In this document: one piece after another, positions 18,632 to 27,627 of the stretch
Layout: every line of letters begins with the position of its first letter
Numbering within the stretch: position 1 is the stretch's first letter
From: Gemmatimonadota bacterium
GTDB taxonomy: Bacteria; Gemmatimonadota; Gemmatimonadetes; Gemmatimonadales; GWC2-71-9
Direction: 5' to 3'
Length of the DNA stretch: 34,325 nucleotides
NCBI GenBank assembly: GCA_020350425.1
Contig: CP070716.1
Span: 1,932,412 to 1,966,736, forward strand
The notes under the pieces: generated by a model
Database searches by the model: none
What the model was told of the DNA's origin: nothing
What the model saw: only the letters and a program-made list of their open reading frames with translations
Translations under genes and position numbers: made by a program

Positions 18632-19646
18632 CCCGCACTCCGGATCCGCCGACCACACGGCCCACGACCCAGCTATCCACGCCGGCGTCCCGAGCCGCCT
18701 GCCGCACGGCCTGCTCGTCGGCGGCCGCCACGACGGCGACCATCCCCAGGCCCATGTTGAACACCTCGAACATCTCCTCGGGACTCACCTTCCCCGCCTC
18801 CTCGAGCACCCGGAAGATGCCCGGGACCTCCCAGCTCGTTCGCTCGATCTCGGCGGCGCACCCATCGGGCAGCGACCGGCCCAGGTTGCCCGGAATGCCG
18901 CCGCCGGTGATGTGCGCCAGGGCGCGTACTCGGCCCAGCACGGGCGCGATGGAGCGCCAGTAGCTGCGGTGTACCTTGAGCAGCTCGTCGCCGACTGCCA
19001 CGCCGAGGCCGGGGACCATGCCGTCGACGTCGAGGCCCAGCTCCTCGAACAGCACGCGCCGCGCCAGCGTATAGCCATTCGTGTGCAGCCCGCTCGAGGC
19101 GTAGCCCACCAACACGTCTCCCACTCGCACCGCGTCGCCGTGCAACGCACGGCCTTCCTCGACCACGCCGACGATCGTCCCGGCGAGGTCGTAGTGTCCC
19201 GGCTGGTACAGGTCGGGCAGCTGTGCCGTCTCGCCACCCGTCAACGTCATGTCATGCTCGCGGCAGCCCCGCGCCACACCCTCTACGAGCGCCGCAATCG
19301 TATCCGTCGAGACGCCGGCGACGGCGAGGTAATCGAGGAAGGCGAGGGGGGTAGCGCCGTGCACCAGGATGTCGTTCACCGAGTGGTTGACCAGGTCCTC
19401 GCCCACGGTGTCGTGCCGCCCCGCCCGGATGGCCACCAGCACCTTGGTGCCGACCCCGTCGGTGCTCATCACCAGCACCGGGTGCTCGAAGCCCTCGGGG
19501 AGGCGGATCATCCCACCGAACGCCCCGACGACACCGCGCGCCAGCGCCGTGCGCGTGGAGGCCACCGACTCGGCAATGCGTCGCTTCGCCTGCTCGGCGG
19601 CGTCGAGATCCACACCCGCCGCGCGGTACCGCTCGGCCCGGGTCAC
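18624..19646 (-). CDS. purM: Phosphoribosylformylglycinamidine cyclo-ligase (AIR synthetase)
   Basis: Closes the imidazole ring in purine synthesis, using ATP. The 340-residue protein carries VMSTDGVGTKVLVA, NHSVNDILVHGATPLAFLDY, LTGGETAQLPDLY, VGYASSGLHTNGYTLARR, AHITGGGIPGNLGRSLPDG and the C-terminal EVFNMGLGM, in family order. GTG start at 19646 shares four bases with the stop of the PfkB-family gene. Full length. No other purine genes are in the window; its placement beside riboflavin genes, which also use GTP, may be incidental. Confidence 0.97.
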   Translation of the reverse strand: MTRAERYRAAGVDLDAAEQAKRRIAESVASTRTALARGVVGAFGGMIRLPEGFEHPVLVMSTDGVGTKVLVAIRAGRHDTVGEDLVNHSVNDILVHGATPLAFLDYLAVAGVSTDTIAALVEGVARGCREHDMTLTGGETAQLPDLYQPGHYDLAGTIVGVVEEGRALHGDAVRVGDVLVGYASSGLHTNGYTLARRVLFEELGLDVDGMVPGLGVAVGDELLKVHRSYWRSIAPVLGRVRALAHITGGGIPGNLGRSLPDGCAAEIERTSWEVPGIFRVLEEAGKVSPEEMFEVFNMGLGMVAVVAAADEQAVRQAARDAGVDSWVVGRVVGGSGVRVV

Positions 19647-20602
19647 GTTCCCCCCTCCGCTGCCGACGCAGTGGCGGAGAGCCGACCGTCGTCGGGCTCG
19701 ATGTCGAACCGCACCAGCTCGGCGAACTCCCGCACCCGCGCGGTCACCTCGGCCGCCCCGATCTCATTGAAGCGATCGATCGAGAATCGCTCGACGGCGA
19801 AGGAGCCCATCGCGGAGCCGTAGACCATGGCGCGTCGCAAGTTGTCGGGCGAGACGTCATCGGTCCGCGCCAAGTGCCCCATGAATCCCCCGGCGAAGGC
19901 ATCGCCCGCGCCAGTCGGATCGAACACCTCCTCGAGCGGAAACGCCGGGATGTAGAAGAGCCGGTCCGACTCGTACAGCACCGCCCCGTACACCCCCTGC
20001 TTGACCACGACCATCGATGGACCGGCATCCACGATCCAGCGGGCTGCCCGGTACACGTTCCAGTCGCCCGACAGCTCGCGCGCCTCCGCGTCGTTCACCA
20101 GCAGCACATCGATCCGCTGCAGCAGCTCCAGCAGGATCTCCCGCTTGCCGTGAATCCAGTAGTTCATCGTGTCGCATGCCACGAGCGCGGGCTCGTGAAT
20201 CTGGTCCAACACGCGGAGCTGGAGCTCCGGATCGATGTTCCCCAGGAAGACGTAGCGAGCGTCGCGGAACTCCTCGGGGATCTGCGGGTCGAAGGCGGCG
20301 AATACGCCGAGGTGCGTCTCCAGCGTCTCCCGATTCTGCAAATCGTAGGAGTACTCCCCCTTCCACCGAAAGCTCGCTCCCTCGGCCCGTTCCACGCCGC
20401 CGAGGTCCACCCCGCGCCCGGCCAGCTGCTCCAGGGCGTGCGCGGGATAGTCGTCGCCCACCACGCCCACGAGCTGCACGGGGTGCAGAATGCTCGCGGC
20501 GCTGCTGAAGAAGACTGCCGATCCCCCCAAGGCATCGTCCCGCTCCCCAAACGGCGTCTTCACCGAGTCGAGCGCGATGCTTCCAACCACCAGCAAGCTC
20601 AT
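19643..20602 (-). CDS. PfkB-family carbohydrate/nucleoside kinase
   Basis: A 319-residue ribokinase-fold enzyme. It has the N-terminal LLVVGSIALDSVKTPFG, the early glycine-rich GGSAVFFSSAASILHPVQLV, a central LLVNDAEARELSGD, and the anion-hole motif DPTGAGDAFAGGFMGHLA with the catalytic Asp. Substrate is not certain: the family includes ribokinase, adenosine kinase, fructokinase and others. Proximity to purM makes a nucleoside or ribose substrate thinkable, but the residues that decide this cannot be read with confidence. ATG at 20602, four bases after the argS stop. Confidence 0.85.
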   Translation of the reverse strand: MSLLVVGSIALDSVKTPFGERDDALGGSAVFFSSAASILHPVQLVGVVGDDYPAHALEQLAGRGVDLGGVERAEGASFRWKGEYSYDLQNRETLETHLGVFAAFDPQIPEEFRDARYVFLGNIDPELQLRVLDQIHEPALVACDTMNYWIHGKREILLELLQRIDVLLVNDAEARELSGDWNVYRAARWIVDAGPSMVVVKQGVYGAVLYESDRLFYIPAFPLEEVFDPTGAGDAFAGGFMGHLARTDDVSPDNLRRAMVYGSAMGSFAVERFSIDRFNEIGAAEVTARVREFAELVRFDIEPDDGRLSATASAAEGGT

Positions 20603-20606
20603 CGAT

Positions 20607-22256
20607 CTACATCCGTTCCGGGGCCGTGATCCCCAAGAGATTCAAACCGTTGGCCAGCACGATCTGCGCCGCTCTGGCCAGCACTAACCTGGCCCGCTCC
20701 AGTCCCTCGCCGACCCCGACGACGCGATGGTGGTGATACCACGCGTTCACCAGTCGGGCGATCTCCTCCAGATAGGCGATGATGCGATGCGGCTCCATCG
20801 CCTCCGCCGCTCGCTCGACCTGGACCGGCAGCTCGCCGAGCCGCTTGATGAGGTCCTGCTCCAGCACCTCGACGAGCAACGACAGGTCCGCACCGTCCGC
20901 GCTCACGTCGGCCGGCGCGACGTTGGCCGTGCGGAAGATCCCGGCCATGCGAGTGTGGGCGTACTGCACGTAGTAGACGGGATTCTCCTCCGACTGTTTC
21001 GTCGCCAGGTCGATGTCGAACACGAACTGCGCGTCGCCCTTGCGCATCAGGAAGAAGTACCGGGCGGCGTCGACACCGGTCTCCTGGTAGAGGTCCCGCA
21101 GCGTGACGAAGTCGCCCGTGCGCTTGGAGAACCGGACCTCCTGGCCGTGCCGCATGACACGCACCAGCTGCACGATCAGCGCGTGGAAGAAGTCGTCGGC
21201 GGCGCCCAGTGCCGTGAGGGCCGCCCGCATGCGCGGCACATAGCCGTGGTGGTCGGCGCCCCACACGTCGATCGCCCGGTCGAAGCCGCGCCCCGCCTTG
21301 TTGCGGTGGTACGCCAGGTCGGGCAGGAAGTAGGTGAAGCTGCCGTCCTGCTTGCGCAGGACCCGGTCCTTCTCGTCGCCGAAGGCGGAGGTCCTGAGCC
21401 ACACCGCCCCGTCCCGCTCGTAGGTGAGCTGCCTGGCCTCCAGCTCGTTCAGCGTCTGCTGCAGCTCGTCGCCCCGATACAGCTCGCTCTCCGAAAACAC
21501 CGCGTCGAACCGCACCCCAAACTCCGCGAGATCGCGATCCTGCTCCGCCCGTTGCGTCCGTACGGCGATGTCGCGGACCCGCTCCAGACCCTCCTCGGCC
21601 GGCAGGTCCGCGAACTGCTTCCCCTCCGCCTCCAGGATCTGTTGGGCGAGCTCCTCGAGGTACAGGCCGTGGTAGCCGCCCTCCGGTAGCTCGGCTTCCC
21701 TCCCCACCGCCTGCTGCACGCGTGCCCAAAGCGACGCGGCCAGCCGCTCGATCTGAAGACCGGCATCGTTCACGTAGAACTCGCGCACAACGTCGTGCCC
21801 AGTCGCCTGCAGCAGCGACGCGACGGCGTCGCCGAGGGCGGCGCCACGACCGTGCCCCACGTGGAGGGGGCCGGTCGGATTCGCCGACACGAACTCCACG
21901 TTCACGCGGCGGCCCGTGCCGGTGCCTGATCGGCCGAAGGCGCTCCCCTGCGTCAGAATCCGCACGAGGACGTCCGACAGCGCCGACTCCGCCAGCCAGA
22001 AGTTGATGAACCCGGGTCCCGCCACCTCCGTCCTGGAGACGAGGCCGGCCGGGACCTGGAGCCGGTCCAGAATGGTCTCCGCCAGCTCGCGCGGCCGCTT
22101 CCTCAGCGGCTTGGCGAGCTGGAGCGCCACGCTGGTGGCCAGGTCGCCGTGCGTCGGGTCGCGCGGACGCTCCAGCAGGACCTCGGTGCCGGCCGCGCCC
22201 AACGCGTCCACCACCTGCTGCAGCGCCTCGCGGAGCCGGTCGGCTCCCAGGGTCAG
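20607..22256 (-). CDS. argS: Arginyl-tRNA synthetase, probably starting at CTG
   Basis: Charges tRNA-Arg. From the proposed start the product is 549 residues, normal for the family. The N-terminal additive domain includes LLERPRDPTHGDLATSVALQ; the HIGH motif is SANPTGPLHVGHGRGA (HVGH at 132-135); FSKRTGDFVTL stands in for KMSK, as in most ArgRS; and the C-terminal helical domain ends LANGLNLLGITAPERM. No ATG, GTG or TTG fits between the fmdB stop and the conserved N-terminal domain. CTG at 22256 has AGGAG seven bases upstream (22264-22268) and forms a CTGA overlap with the fmdB stop, just like the ATGA/GTGA overlaps elsewhere here. The next usable start (GTG inside VVDALG) would cut into the conserved domain. 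Confidence 0.93.
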   Translation of the reverse strand: MTLGADRLREALQQVVDALGAAGTEVLLERPRDPTHGDLATSVALQLAKPLRKRPRELAETILDRLQVPAGLVSRTEVAGPGFINFWLAESALSDVLVRILTQGSAFGRSGTGTGRRVNVEFVSANPTGPLHVGHGRGAALGDAVASLLQATGHDVVREFYVNDAGLQIERLAASLWARVQQAVGREAELPEGGYHGLYLEELAQQILEAEGKQFADLPAEEGLERVRDIAVRTQRAEQDRDLAEFGVRFDAVFSESELYRGDELQQTLNELEARQLTYERDGAVWLRTSAFGDEKDRVLRKQDGSFTYFLPDLAYHRNKAGRGFDRAIDVWGADHHGYVPRMRAALTALGAADDFFHALIVQLVRVMRHGQEVRFSKRTGDFVTLRDLYQETGVDAARYFFLMRKGDAQFVFDIDLATKQSEENPVYYVQYAHTRMAGIFRTANVAPADVSADGADLSLLVEVLEQDLIKRLGELPVQVERAAEAMEPHRIIAYLEEIARLVNAWYHHHRVVGVGEGLERARLVLARAAQIVLANGLNLLGITAPERM

Positions 22257-22540
22257 GATTCCGCTCCTGTCTTCTTGGGTTTCTTGTCCGTGGAGGAACC
22301 GTCGGAGCCGCTGGACTTCTTGTCGTCCGAGGACGCGGCCGCAGGCTTCTTGTCCCCCGACCGCTTGTAGTCGGTGATGTAGAAGCCAGAGCCCTTGAAA
22401 TGGATCCCCGCACCCCCGGTAATGCGACGCTCGCCCCGCGTGCCGCATTGCGGGCACTTGGCGCGCGTCCGGTCTGAGATCTTCTGAAATGCCTCGTATG
22501 CGTGCCCGCACTTGGGGCAGCGGTAGTCGTACGTCGGCAT
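22253..22540 (-). CDS. FmdB-type zinc ribbon protein with low-complexity Lys/Ser tail
   Basis: A 95-residue protein. Residues 1-45 are a classic FmdB putative regulatory zinc ribbon: MPTYDYRCPKCGHAYEAFQK, then CPQCGTRGERRITGG, with two CxxC pairs for one zinc. The second half (after DYKRSGDKK) is a low-complexity run rich in Lys, Ser and Asp with no visible fold. Function of the family is poorly known; names such as regulator of formamidase are historical. ATG at 22540 lies 56 bases after the mutase gene and near a candidate promoter. It is coupled to argS by a four-base overlap. Confidence 0.88.
   Translation of the reverse strand: MPTYDYRCPKCGHAYEAFQKISDRTRAKCPQCGTRGERRITGGAGIHFKGSGFYITDYKRSGDKKPAAASSDDKKSSGSDGSSTDKKPKKTGAES
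22264..22268 (-). promoter_or_regulatory. Ribosome binding site deciding the CTG start of argS
   Basis: AGGAG on the minus strand, seven bases upstream of CTG at 22256-22254. It is the best Shine-Dalgarno match in the region and lies inside the last codons of fmdB, supporting initiation at CTG rather than at a downstream GTG. Confidence 0.6.
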
Positions 22541-22571
22541 CCTTAAGTTCCGTAACTCCAATAGATTAGGC

Positions 22572-22600
22572 AACTTAGCCGCGCCCGCAGCGGGGGTCAA
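22572..22600 (-). promoter_or_regulatory. Candidate sigma-70-type promoter for fmdB-argS and downstream genes
   Basis: TTGACC (22600-22595) as a -35 box and TAAGTT (22577-22572) as a weak -10 box are separated by exactly 17 bases. The -35 box overlaps the stop codon of the mutase gene. The following 30 bases (TAAGTTGCCTAATCTATTGG and on) are markedly AT-richer than the surroundings, as expected of a promoter and 5' leader. The -10 match is only moderate. Confidence 0.45.
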
Positions 22601-24138
22601 GCAGGCGGCCGAAAGCTGCCCCAGGCCTCGCGCAGGGTGTCGCTGATCTCGCCCACGGTGGCCCGGGCGCGCACCGCGGCGATGATGGAGGCCATGAGGG
22701 GGTCGGCGCCGCGCGCCGCCCTCGCCAGCGCTTCGAGCGCAGCGCGAACCGCGGCGTGGTCTCTCGCCTCCCGGGCGCCGCGCACGCGGGTCACCTGCCG
22801 CGCGGCCAGGGCGGAGTAGTCGGGCTCGGCGATCCGCGGCGGTTCGCCCTCCTCGGTGAAGCGGTTCACGCCCACGACGACCGCGCGGCCCGCCTCCACC
22901 TCGCGCTGGTACTGGTACGCCGAGCGGGCGATGGCGTCCTGCATGAAGCCGCGTTCGACGGCGCGCGCGGCGCCCCCCAGCTCGGCGATCTCGTCGAGCA
23001 GGTCGCGCGCCGCCCGTTCCAGCTCGTCGGTCAGATGCTCCACGTAGTGCGACCCGCCCAGCGGGTCCACCGTCTGCGCCGTGCCCGACTCGTGCGCCAG
23101 GATCTGCTGGGTCCGCAGCGCCAGCCGCGCCGCCTCGGGGCTCGGCAGGGCGAGCGCTTCGTCGAAGCTGTTGGTGTGCAGCGACTGGGTGCCTCCCAGC
23201 GCCGCGGCCAGCGCTTGCACCGCCACTCGCACCACGTTGTTGAGCGGCTGCTGTGCGGTGAGGGTCGAGCCACCGGTCTGCGTGTGGAACCGCAGCCGGC
23301 AGCTCGCATCGCCGGCGCCGTAGCGATCCCGCACGAGGGCCGCCCACATGCGCCGGGCCGCCCTGAACTTGGCGACCTCCTCGAACAGGTCGTTATGGGC
23401 CGCGAAGAAGAACGACATCCGGGGCGCGATCTGCTCGACGTCCACGCCGGCGGCCACCGCACGGTCCAGGTACTCGAGCGCGTCGGCCAGCGTAAACGCG
23501 ACCTCCTGCACCGCGGTGGCCCCCGCCTCCCGCATGTGGTAGCCACTGACCGAGATCGGATTGAAGTTCATCCCCTCGTCCACCACGAAGCGGAAGATGT
23601 CGGTGACCAGGCGGAGCGAGGCCTCGACCGGGTAGATATAGGTGCCTCGGGCGATGTACTCCTTGAGCACGTCGTTCTGGACCGTGCCCCGCAGCTGCTC
23701 CCGCTTCACGCCCTGCTCCTCGGCGACCACGATGTACATGGCCAGGAGGATCGCCGCGGTCGAGTTGATCGTCATGGAGGTGGAAACCCGATCCAGCGGA
23801 ATGCCCTCGAACAGGACGGCCAGGTCGTCCACGGTGTCGATGGCGACCCCGGCGCGTCCGACCTCCCCCTCCGCCACCGGCGCGTCCGAGTCATATCCCA
23901 TCTGCGTGGGAAGATCGAATGCCACCGAGAGCCCGGTCTGACCGGCCTCGAGCAGGTCGCGGAAGCGGCGATTGGTCTCCTGGGCGGTGCCGAAGCCGGC
24001 GTACTGGCGCATGGTCCAGAGCCGACCCCGGTACATGGTGGGATGAATCCCACGGGTGAAGGGATAGACGCCCGGCGCCTCCGACCCGTAGCACTCCTCG
24101 ATGGGCAGGCCGGACGGCGAGCGCCGCTCTTCGCTCAC
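22597..24138 (-). CDS. Methylmalonyl-CoA mutase, catalytic (large) subunit without B12-binding domain
   Basis: Interconverts methylmalonyl-CoA and succinyl-CoA with adenosylcobalamin. The 513-residue product contains only the TIM-barrel substrate domain; it ends at [16 protein letters not shown], where single-chain enzymes continue to the B12 domain, so a separate small subunit must lie elsewhere. The Propionibacterium residues that grip the substrate carboxylate, Tyr89 and Arg207, match Tyr46 (TMRQYAGF) and Arg164 ([10 protein letters not shown]) at identical spacing, and His244 matches His201 ([11 protein letters not shown]). Isobutyryl-CoA mutases change the first two, so methylmalonyl-CoA is favoured. 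GTG start at 24138 shares four bases with the fbp stop. Its cofactor is what the btu operon at the left end imports. Confidence 0.92.
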   Translation of the reverse strand: MSEERRSPSGLPIEECYGSEAPGVYPFTRGIHPTMYRGRLWTMRQYAGFGTAQETNRRFRDLLEAGQTGLSVAFDLPTQMGYDSDAPVAEGEVGRAGVAIDTVDDLAVLFEGIPLDRVSTSMTINSTAAILLAMYIVVAEEQGVKREQLRGTVQNDVLKEYIARGTYIYPVEASLRLVTDIFRFVVDEGMNFNPISVSGYHMREAGATAVQEVAFTLADALEYLDRAVAAGVDVEQIAPRMSFFFAAHNDLFEEVAKFRAARRMWAALVRDRYGAGDASCRLRFHTQTGGSTLTAQQPLNNVVRVAVQALAAALGGTQSLHTNSFDEALALPSPEAARLALRTQQILAHESGTAQTVDPLGGSHYVEHLTDELERAARDLLDEIAELGGAARAVERGFMQDAIARSAYQYQREVEAGRAVVVGVNRFTEEGEPPRIAEPDYSALAARQVTRVRGAREARDHAAVRAALEALARAARGADPLMASIIAAVRARATVGEISDTLREAWGSFRPPA

Positions 24139-25154
24139 GTGGCCGCCACGGCATCCACCTCCGCCACCGTCCGCTCGACGAAGGCCACGTCCTCCCTGCT
24201 CCCGATGAGCAGGGGCGTGCGCTGATGCAGCTCGGTGGGTTGGATGTCCAGGATCGGCGTGACGCCGTCGGACGCCACGCCGCCGGCTTGCTGCGCGACG
24301 AACGCCAGCGGGGCCGCCTCGTACAGCAGCCGCAGCTTGCCCTTGGGCGCTTTGGAGTCGGCGGGATACATGAACACGCCGCCCGCCAGCAGGTTGCGGT
24401 GGAAGTCGGCCACCAGCGAGCCGATGTAGCGGGCGTTCTTGCGGTGCTCGCTGTCCTCGACCCCCTTGAACGCGCGCACGACGGCGCGGTACCCCTCCGA
24501 CCACCGCTGGTAGTAGCTCTCATTGATACTGTAGTACTTCCCCACCGCCGGGGTCTTGATGTCGTGCCCGCACAGGCGAAACTCGCCGATCGTGGGGTCG
24601 AGTGTGAACATGTGGACGCCGTGCCCCGCGGTGTAGACCAGCACCGTGCTCGACCCGTAGATGACGTAGCCCGCCGCCACCTGGTCGCGCCCCTTCTGCA
24701 GACAGTCCTCCAGCGTCCCCGGACCGCTCCCGGTCTTGCGGTCGTACACCGAGAAGATGGTGCCGATCGAGACGTTCACGTCGATGTTGGACGAGCCGTC
24801 CAGCGGGTCATGCAGCAGCACGTACTTGCCAGGGTTGTACTGCTCTGGAATCGGGATCGGCTCCGCTTCCTCCTCCGTGCCCATCACGCACACCCGTCCC
24901 GTATACATGAACGCCTGCTTCATGGTCTCGTTGGCGATCACGTCCAGCTTCTGCTGGGTCTCGCCCTGGACGTTGGTGCGACCATAGGTGCCGAGCACGT
25001 CCACCAGCCCGGCCCGCCGGACATACCCCGAGATCACCTTGGCAGCGAGGGCGAGGTCGTAGAGCAGCTGGGTAAGCTCTCCGGTCGCCTCGGGATGCAT
25101 CCGCTCCTGCTCGAGGATGAACCGTTCGATCGTAACAATGGAGCCATCAGACAC
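24135..25154 (-). CDS. fbp: Fructose-1,6-bisphosphatase, class I
   Basis: Gluconeogenic phosphatase releasing phosphate from fructose 1,6-bisphosphate. The 339-residue product shows [20 protein letters not shown] at the start, [19 protein letters not shown], the metal-binding [20 protein letters not shown] (DPLDGSS 116-122), [20 protein letters not shown] and [20 protein letters not shown]. Start is GTG at 25154; the conserved N terminus begins right there, so a start further downstream is unlikely. This means its first 40 codons overlap the reading frame of comEC by 121 bases. The frame is open to 25490 but that part is comEC antisense-frame shadow. Coupled downstream to the mutase gene. Confidence 0.94.
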   Translation of the reverse strand: MSDGSIVTIERFILEQERMHPEATGELTQLLYDLALAAKVISGYVRRAGLVDVLGTYGRTNVQGETQQKLDVIANETMKQAFMYTGRVCVMGTEEEAEPIPIPEQYNPGKYVLLHDPLDGSSNIDVNVSIGTIFSVYDRKTGSGPGTLEDCLQKGRDQVAAGYVIYGSSTVLVYTAGHGVHMFTLDPTIGEFRLCGHDIKTPAVGKYYSINESYYQRWSEGYRAVVRAFKGVEDSEHRKNARYIGSLVADFHRNLLAGGVFMYPADSKAPKGKLRLLYEAAPLAFVAQQAGGVASDGVTPILDIQPTELHQRTPLLIGSREDVAFVERTVAEVDAVAAT

Positions 25155-27337
25155 CGTAATACCCCCCACCCAAGAGGAAGCCGTCCCTGTGCGACCGAAA
25201 AATAGCGTCCGTTCGAGCGGATCGTTACCGTGCCGCCCCGGTCGGTACGCCAGAGCCGGATGCGCCTCGCCCGCAGGCGTTCGAGCACCTCCGGCGCGGG
25301 GTGGCCGTAGCGGTTGCGCCCCACACTGATCACGGCCGCCTTGGGGCGCACACTCTCGAGCCATGCTGCGCCGGTCCCGCCGGCCGAGCCGTGGTGCCCC
25401 ACCTTGAGCAGGTCGGCCGTGGGGATGCGTGGGGCGAGGAGCGACTCGGCCGGGGCGCCGATGTCGCCGGTGAACAGGGCATCGAAGCACCCGTACCTGA
25501 GGTGCAGCACGATGGAATTCTCGTTGGGCTCCGTGCGCCCCACGAGCCAGCGGGGCGAGGGATGCAGCACCGCCACGACCACCGAGTCGAGCACGAGCGT
25601 GTCACCCGCCCGCGCCGCGCGCCACCGCAGGCCCTGGCGATCCACCGCCCCCAGGTACTCGAGGTAGATCGGACTGCCCAACGGCTGGCCCGGGTCGAGC
25701 ACCAGGCGGGGATCGAACTCCTCCAGCACGGCCGGCACCCCGCCCACGTGATCGGCGTCGCCGTGCGACACGACGAGCGCAGCCAGGTGCCGCACGCGCT
25801 GCCGCCGGAGGAACGGCGCCACGACCCGCCGGCCCATGTCCCCCGCCACGCCCCGGGGCCCCCCGTCCACCAGCATCCAGCGTCCGCCGGGGGTCCTGAT
25901 GGCAATCGCATCACCCTGCCCCACGTCGAGCAGGTGGATCACCACCTCCCCCGAGCTCCGCGGCGACCCCAGCGCCAGCACGGCCAGCATCGCCCAGCTC
26001 GCGAGAGCGCAGCCGAGCAGGAGGCGGCGCGCGACGAGCGCCCACGGCGGCCGGCGCCGGGCCAGCCACACAACGGTGGCCAACAGCGCTGCCCACGGTG
26101 CGGCAGCGCCCGGGCCGGGCGCGAAGCTCAGGTACCCCGCCGGCAGCAGCGCCGCCCAGCGCGCCGTCTGCTCCACCGCAGCCAGCGCCAGCCCCGCGCC
26201 CCCCGCCATCAGACCGAGGCCAAGGCTGAGCAGTACGCCCGGCACCGCCACACCGGCCAGCGGCACCGCCACCAGATTGGCAAGGAGCCCGGCGGGCGAC
26301 ACCGAGCCGAACGCGAACGCCGTGATCGGGGCCGTAGCCAGGGTCGCCCCCAACGACGCGGTGGCCAGCCGGGCCAGCGGGTGACGGCGACGGCGCATCG
26401 AAAGGAGCGAGCCCCCCCAACGGGTCCCCCATACGGCCGCCACGGAGAGCCAGGCGCCTACGCTGCTCGCGGCCCCCGGATCGGCCAGCAGAACGATCAG
26501 GACTGCGACGGCGAGCACGGCCGCGAACGGCGGGTGTCGCTGCCGCCAGCGTGCCAGGGCGTAGAGGGAGAAGAACCCCGCGGCTCGCGTGGCGGGTGGC
26601 GGGAACCCGAGCAGGAGCACGTACGCCCACGTGGCAGCCACGCTCACGATCCAGGCCCGTTGCCGCGACAGCAGACGGCCCAGCAGCAGCAGGAGCCACC
26701 CGGCGATGATCCCCACGTGCAGCCCGGAGATGGCCAGCAGGTGCGCCAGGCCTGCCCGCACGAAGGCGTGCCGTACCGCCGGGTCCACGTCGTGCCGGCT
26801 CCCCAGCACCATCGCCTCCACCACGCCCGACCGGCCACCGTAGAGCGCGCGCAGCCGTCCAGCAACCAGGCCGCGGATCTTGAAGCGGAGGGGACGCGGG
26901 CCGCTCAGCACTCGAAGGTGCGTCACGCTGACGACCCCTCCCGGGCGGGCCGTGCCGACGACCACGGCACGGCTCCCCGCGGGTGGAGTCCCTCGCGGGA
27001 TGCGCAGGCGCACCGTCCCCCCGCACCCCTCCGTCGCGTGGCGCACGGCCGCGGTCGTGACACCCCGCCGCCCGGGTCGGTCGTGCAGTCGCAGCGTGAC
27101 GGCGACGACCCCAGCCCGCCACACCGCTCGGCAGCTCCCCGCCTCGAGTCCGGCCCGCTGTGTGCCGGCCGCCACGCCGAGCGCCAAGGCCACGGCCAGG
27201 ATGCCGCGCTGCCGGAGAAGCACGGCCAGTAGCGCGCACGCGCCGACCGCCCAGACCAGTGCCTGGGGTACCAAAACCACGAGGCCGGTCCAGAGACCGG
27301 CCCCGTACGCCATCACGATCTTGAGAATGGGCGGCAC
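25034..27337 (-). CDS. comEC: ComEC/Rec2 DNA uptake channel with C-terminal metallo-beta-lactamase domain
   Basis: Inner-membrane channel that passes single-stranded DNA into the cytoplasm during natural transformation. The 767-residue product has an N-terminal soluble domain (about 75-150), and the competence core starting [20 protein letters not shown] (192-211). Many membrane helices follow to about 460, then a beta-lactamase-like domain with [18 protein letters not shown] (from 468), [10 protein letters not shown] (524-533) and VGHHGS. After the usual end ([10 protein letters not shown]) the frame continues about 57 residues without family similarity, 40 codons of which overlap fbp. GTG start at 27337, 14 bases after comFB; an ATG nine codons inside is an alternative. 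Confidence 0.93.
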   Translation of the reverse strand: MPPILKIVMAYGAGLWTGLVVLVPQALVWAVGACALLAVLLRQRGILAVALALGVAAGTQRAGLEAGSCRAVWRAGVVAVTLRLHDRPGRRGVTTAAVRHATEGCGGTVRLRIPRGTPPAGSRAVVVGTARPGGVVSVTHLRVLSGPRPLRFKIRGLVAGRLRALYGGRSGVVEAMVLGSRHDVDPAVRHAFVRAGLAHLLAISGLHVGIIAGWLLLLLGRLLSRQRAWIVSVAATWAYVLLLGFPPPATRAAGFFSLYALARWRQRHPPFAAVLAVAVLIVLLADPGAASSVGAWLSVAAVWGTRWGGSLLSMRRRRHPLARLATASLGATLATAPITAFAFGSVSPAGLLANLVAVPLAGVAVPGVLLSLGLGLMAGGAGLALAAVEQTARWAALLPAGYLSFAPGPGAAAPWAALLATVVWLARRRPPWALVARRLLLGCALASWAMLAVLALGSPRSSGEVVIHLLDVGQGDAIAIRTPGGRWMLVDGGPRGVAGDMGRRVVAPFLRRQRVRHLAALVVSHGDADHVGGVPAVLEEFDPRLVLDPGQPLGSPIYLEYLGAVDRQGLRWRAARAGDTLVLDSVVVAVLHPSPRWLVGRTEPNENSIVLHLRYGCFDALFTGDIGAPAESLLAPRIPTADLLKVGHHGSAGGTGAAWLESVRPKAAVISVGRNRYGHPAPEVLERLRARRIRLWRTDRGGTVTIRSNGRYFSVAQGRLPLGWGVLRCLMAPLLRSNGSSSSRSGCIPRRPESLPSCSTTSPSLPR

Positions 27338-27351
27338 GGCGCCGCCCTAGG

Positions 27352-27627
27352 CTACTTCGCGGGCGGATGCCCGTTCCTGGGCGCCGCCTGCACCTTGCGG
27401 AACCCGTCCAGCAGCACCACCGAGACATCGGCGACCGGCTGCTCGGACTGCTGGGCGACCTTTTCCAGCACCTCGCCGGTGGCCTGAGCCACGTAGTGCG
27501 GCCTCAGGCGGTTGAGCGCGTACACCAGTACGTCCGCGCGGCACAGCTCGCAGCCGCAGAACCCCTCGACCTTCGGGGCCAGCAGGTCGTACTCGCGAAT
27601 CACGAACTCCTCCACCAGGTTCTTCAC
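27352..27627 (-). CDS. ComFB-domain protein (late competence development protein family)
   Basis: A 91-residue single-domain protein. From GTG at 27627 it reads KNLVEEFVIREYDLLAPKVE, then FCGCELCRADVLVYALNRLR, with Cys24, Cys26 and Cys29, and PHYVAQATGEVL; this is the ComFB fold. The family is named from the Bacillus comF operon, and members in cyanobacteria have been reported to bind cyclic dinucleotides (c-di-GMP, c-di-AMP). It overlaps miaB by four bases (GTGA) and precedes comEC by 14 bases, so DNA-uptake control is the natural guess. Ligand binding by this protein is an inference. Confidence 0.85.
   Translation of the reverse strand: MKNLVEEFVIREYDLLAPKVEGFCGCELCRADVLVYALNRLRPHYVAQATGEVLEKVAQQSEQPVADVSVVLLDGFRKVQAAPRNGHPPAK

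Noticed and set aside
20599..22413. Second long minus-strand open frame over argS
   Set aside because: It lies in another frame of the same strand over argS; the argS frame has HVGH and the synthetase domains while this one is Arg/Gly-rich.
25301..27232. Plus-strand open frame of over 600 codons
   Set aside because: Antisense to comEC, which has membrane and lactamase motifs; the translated product is Arg/His/Gln-rich with no domain.
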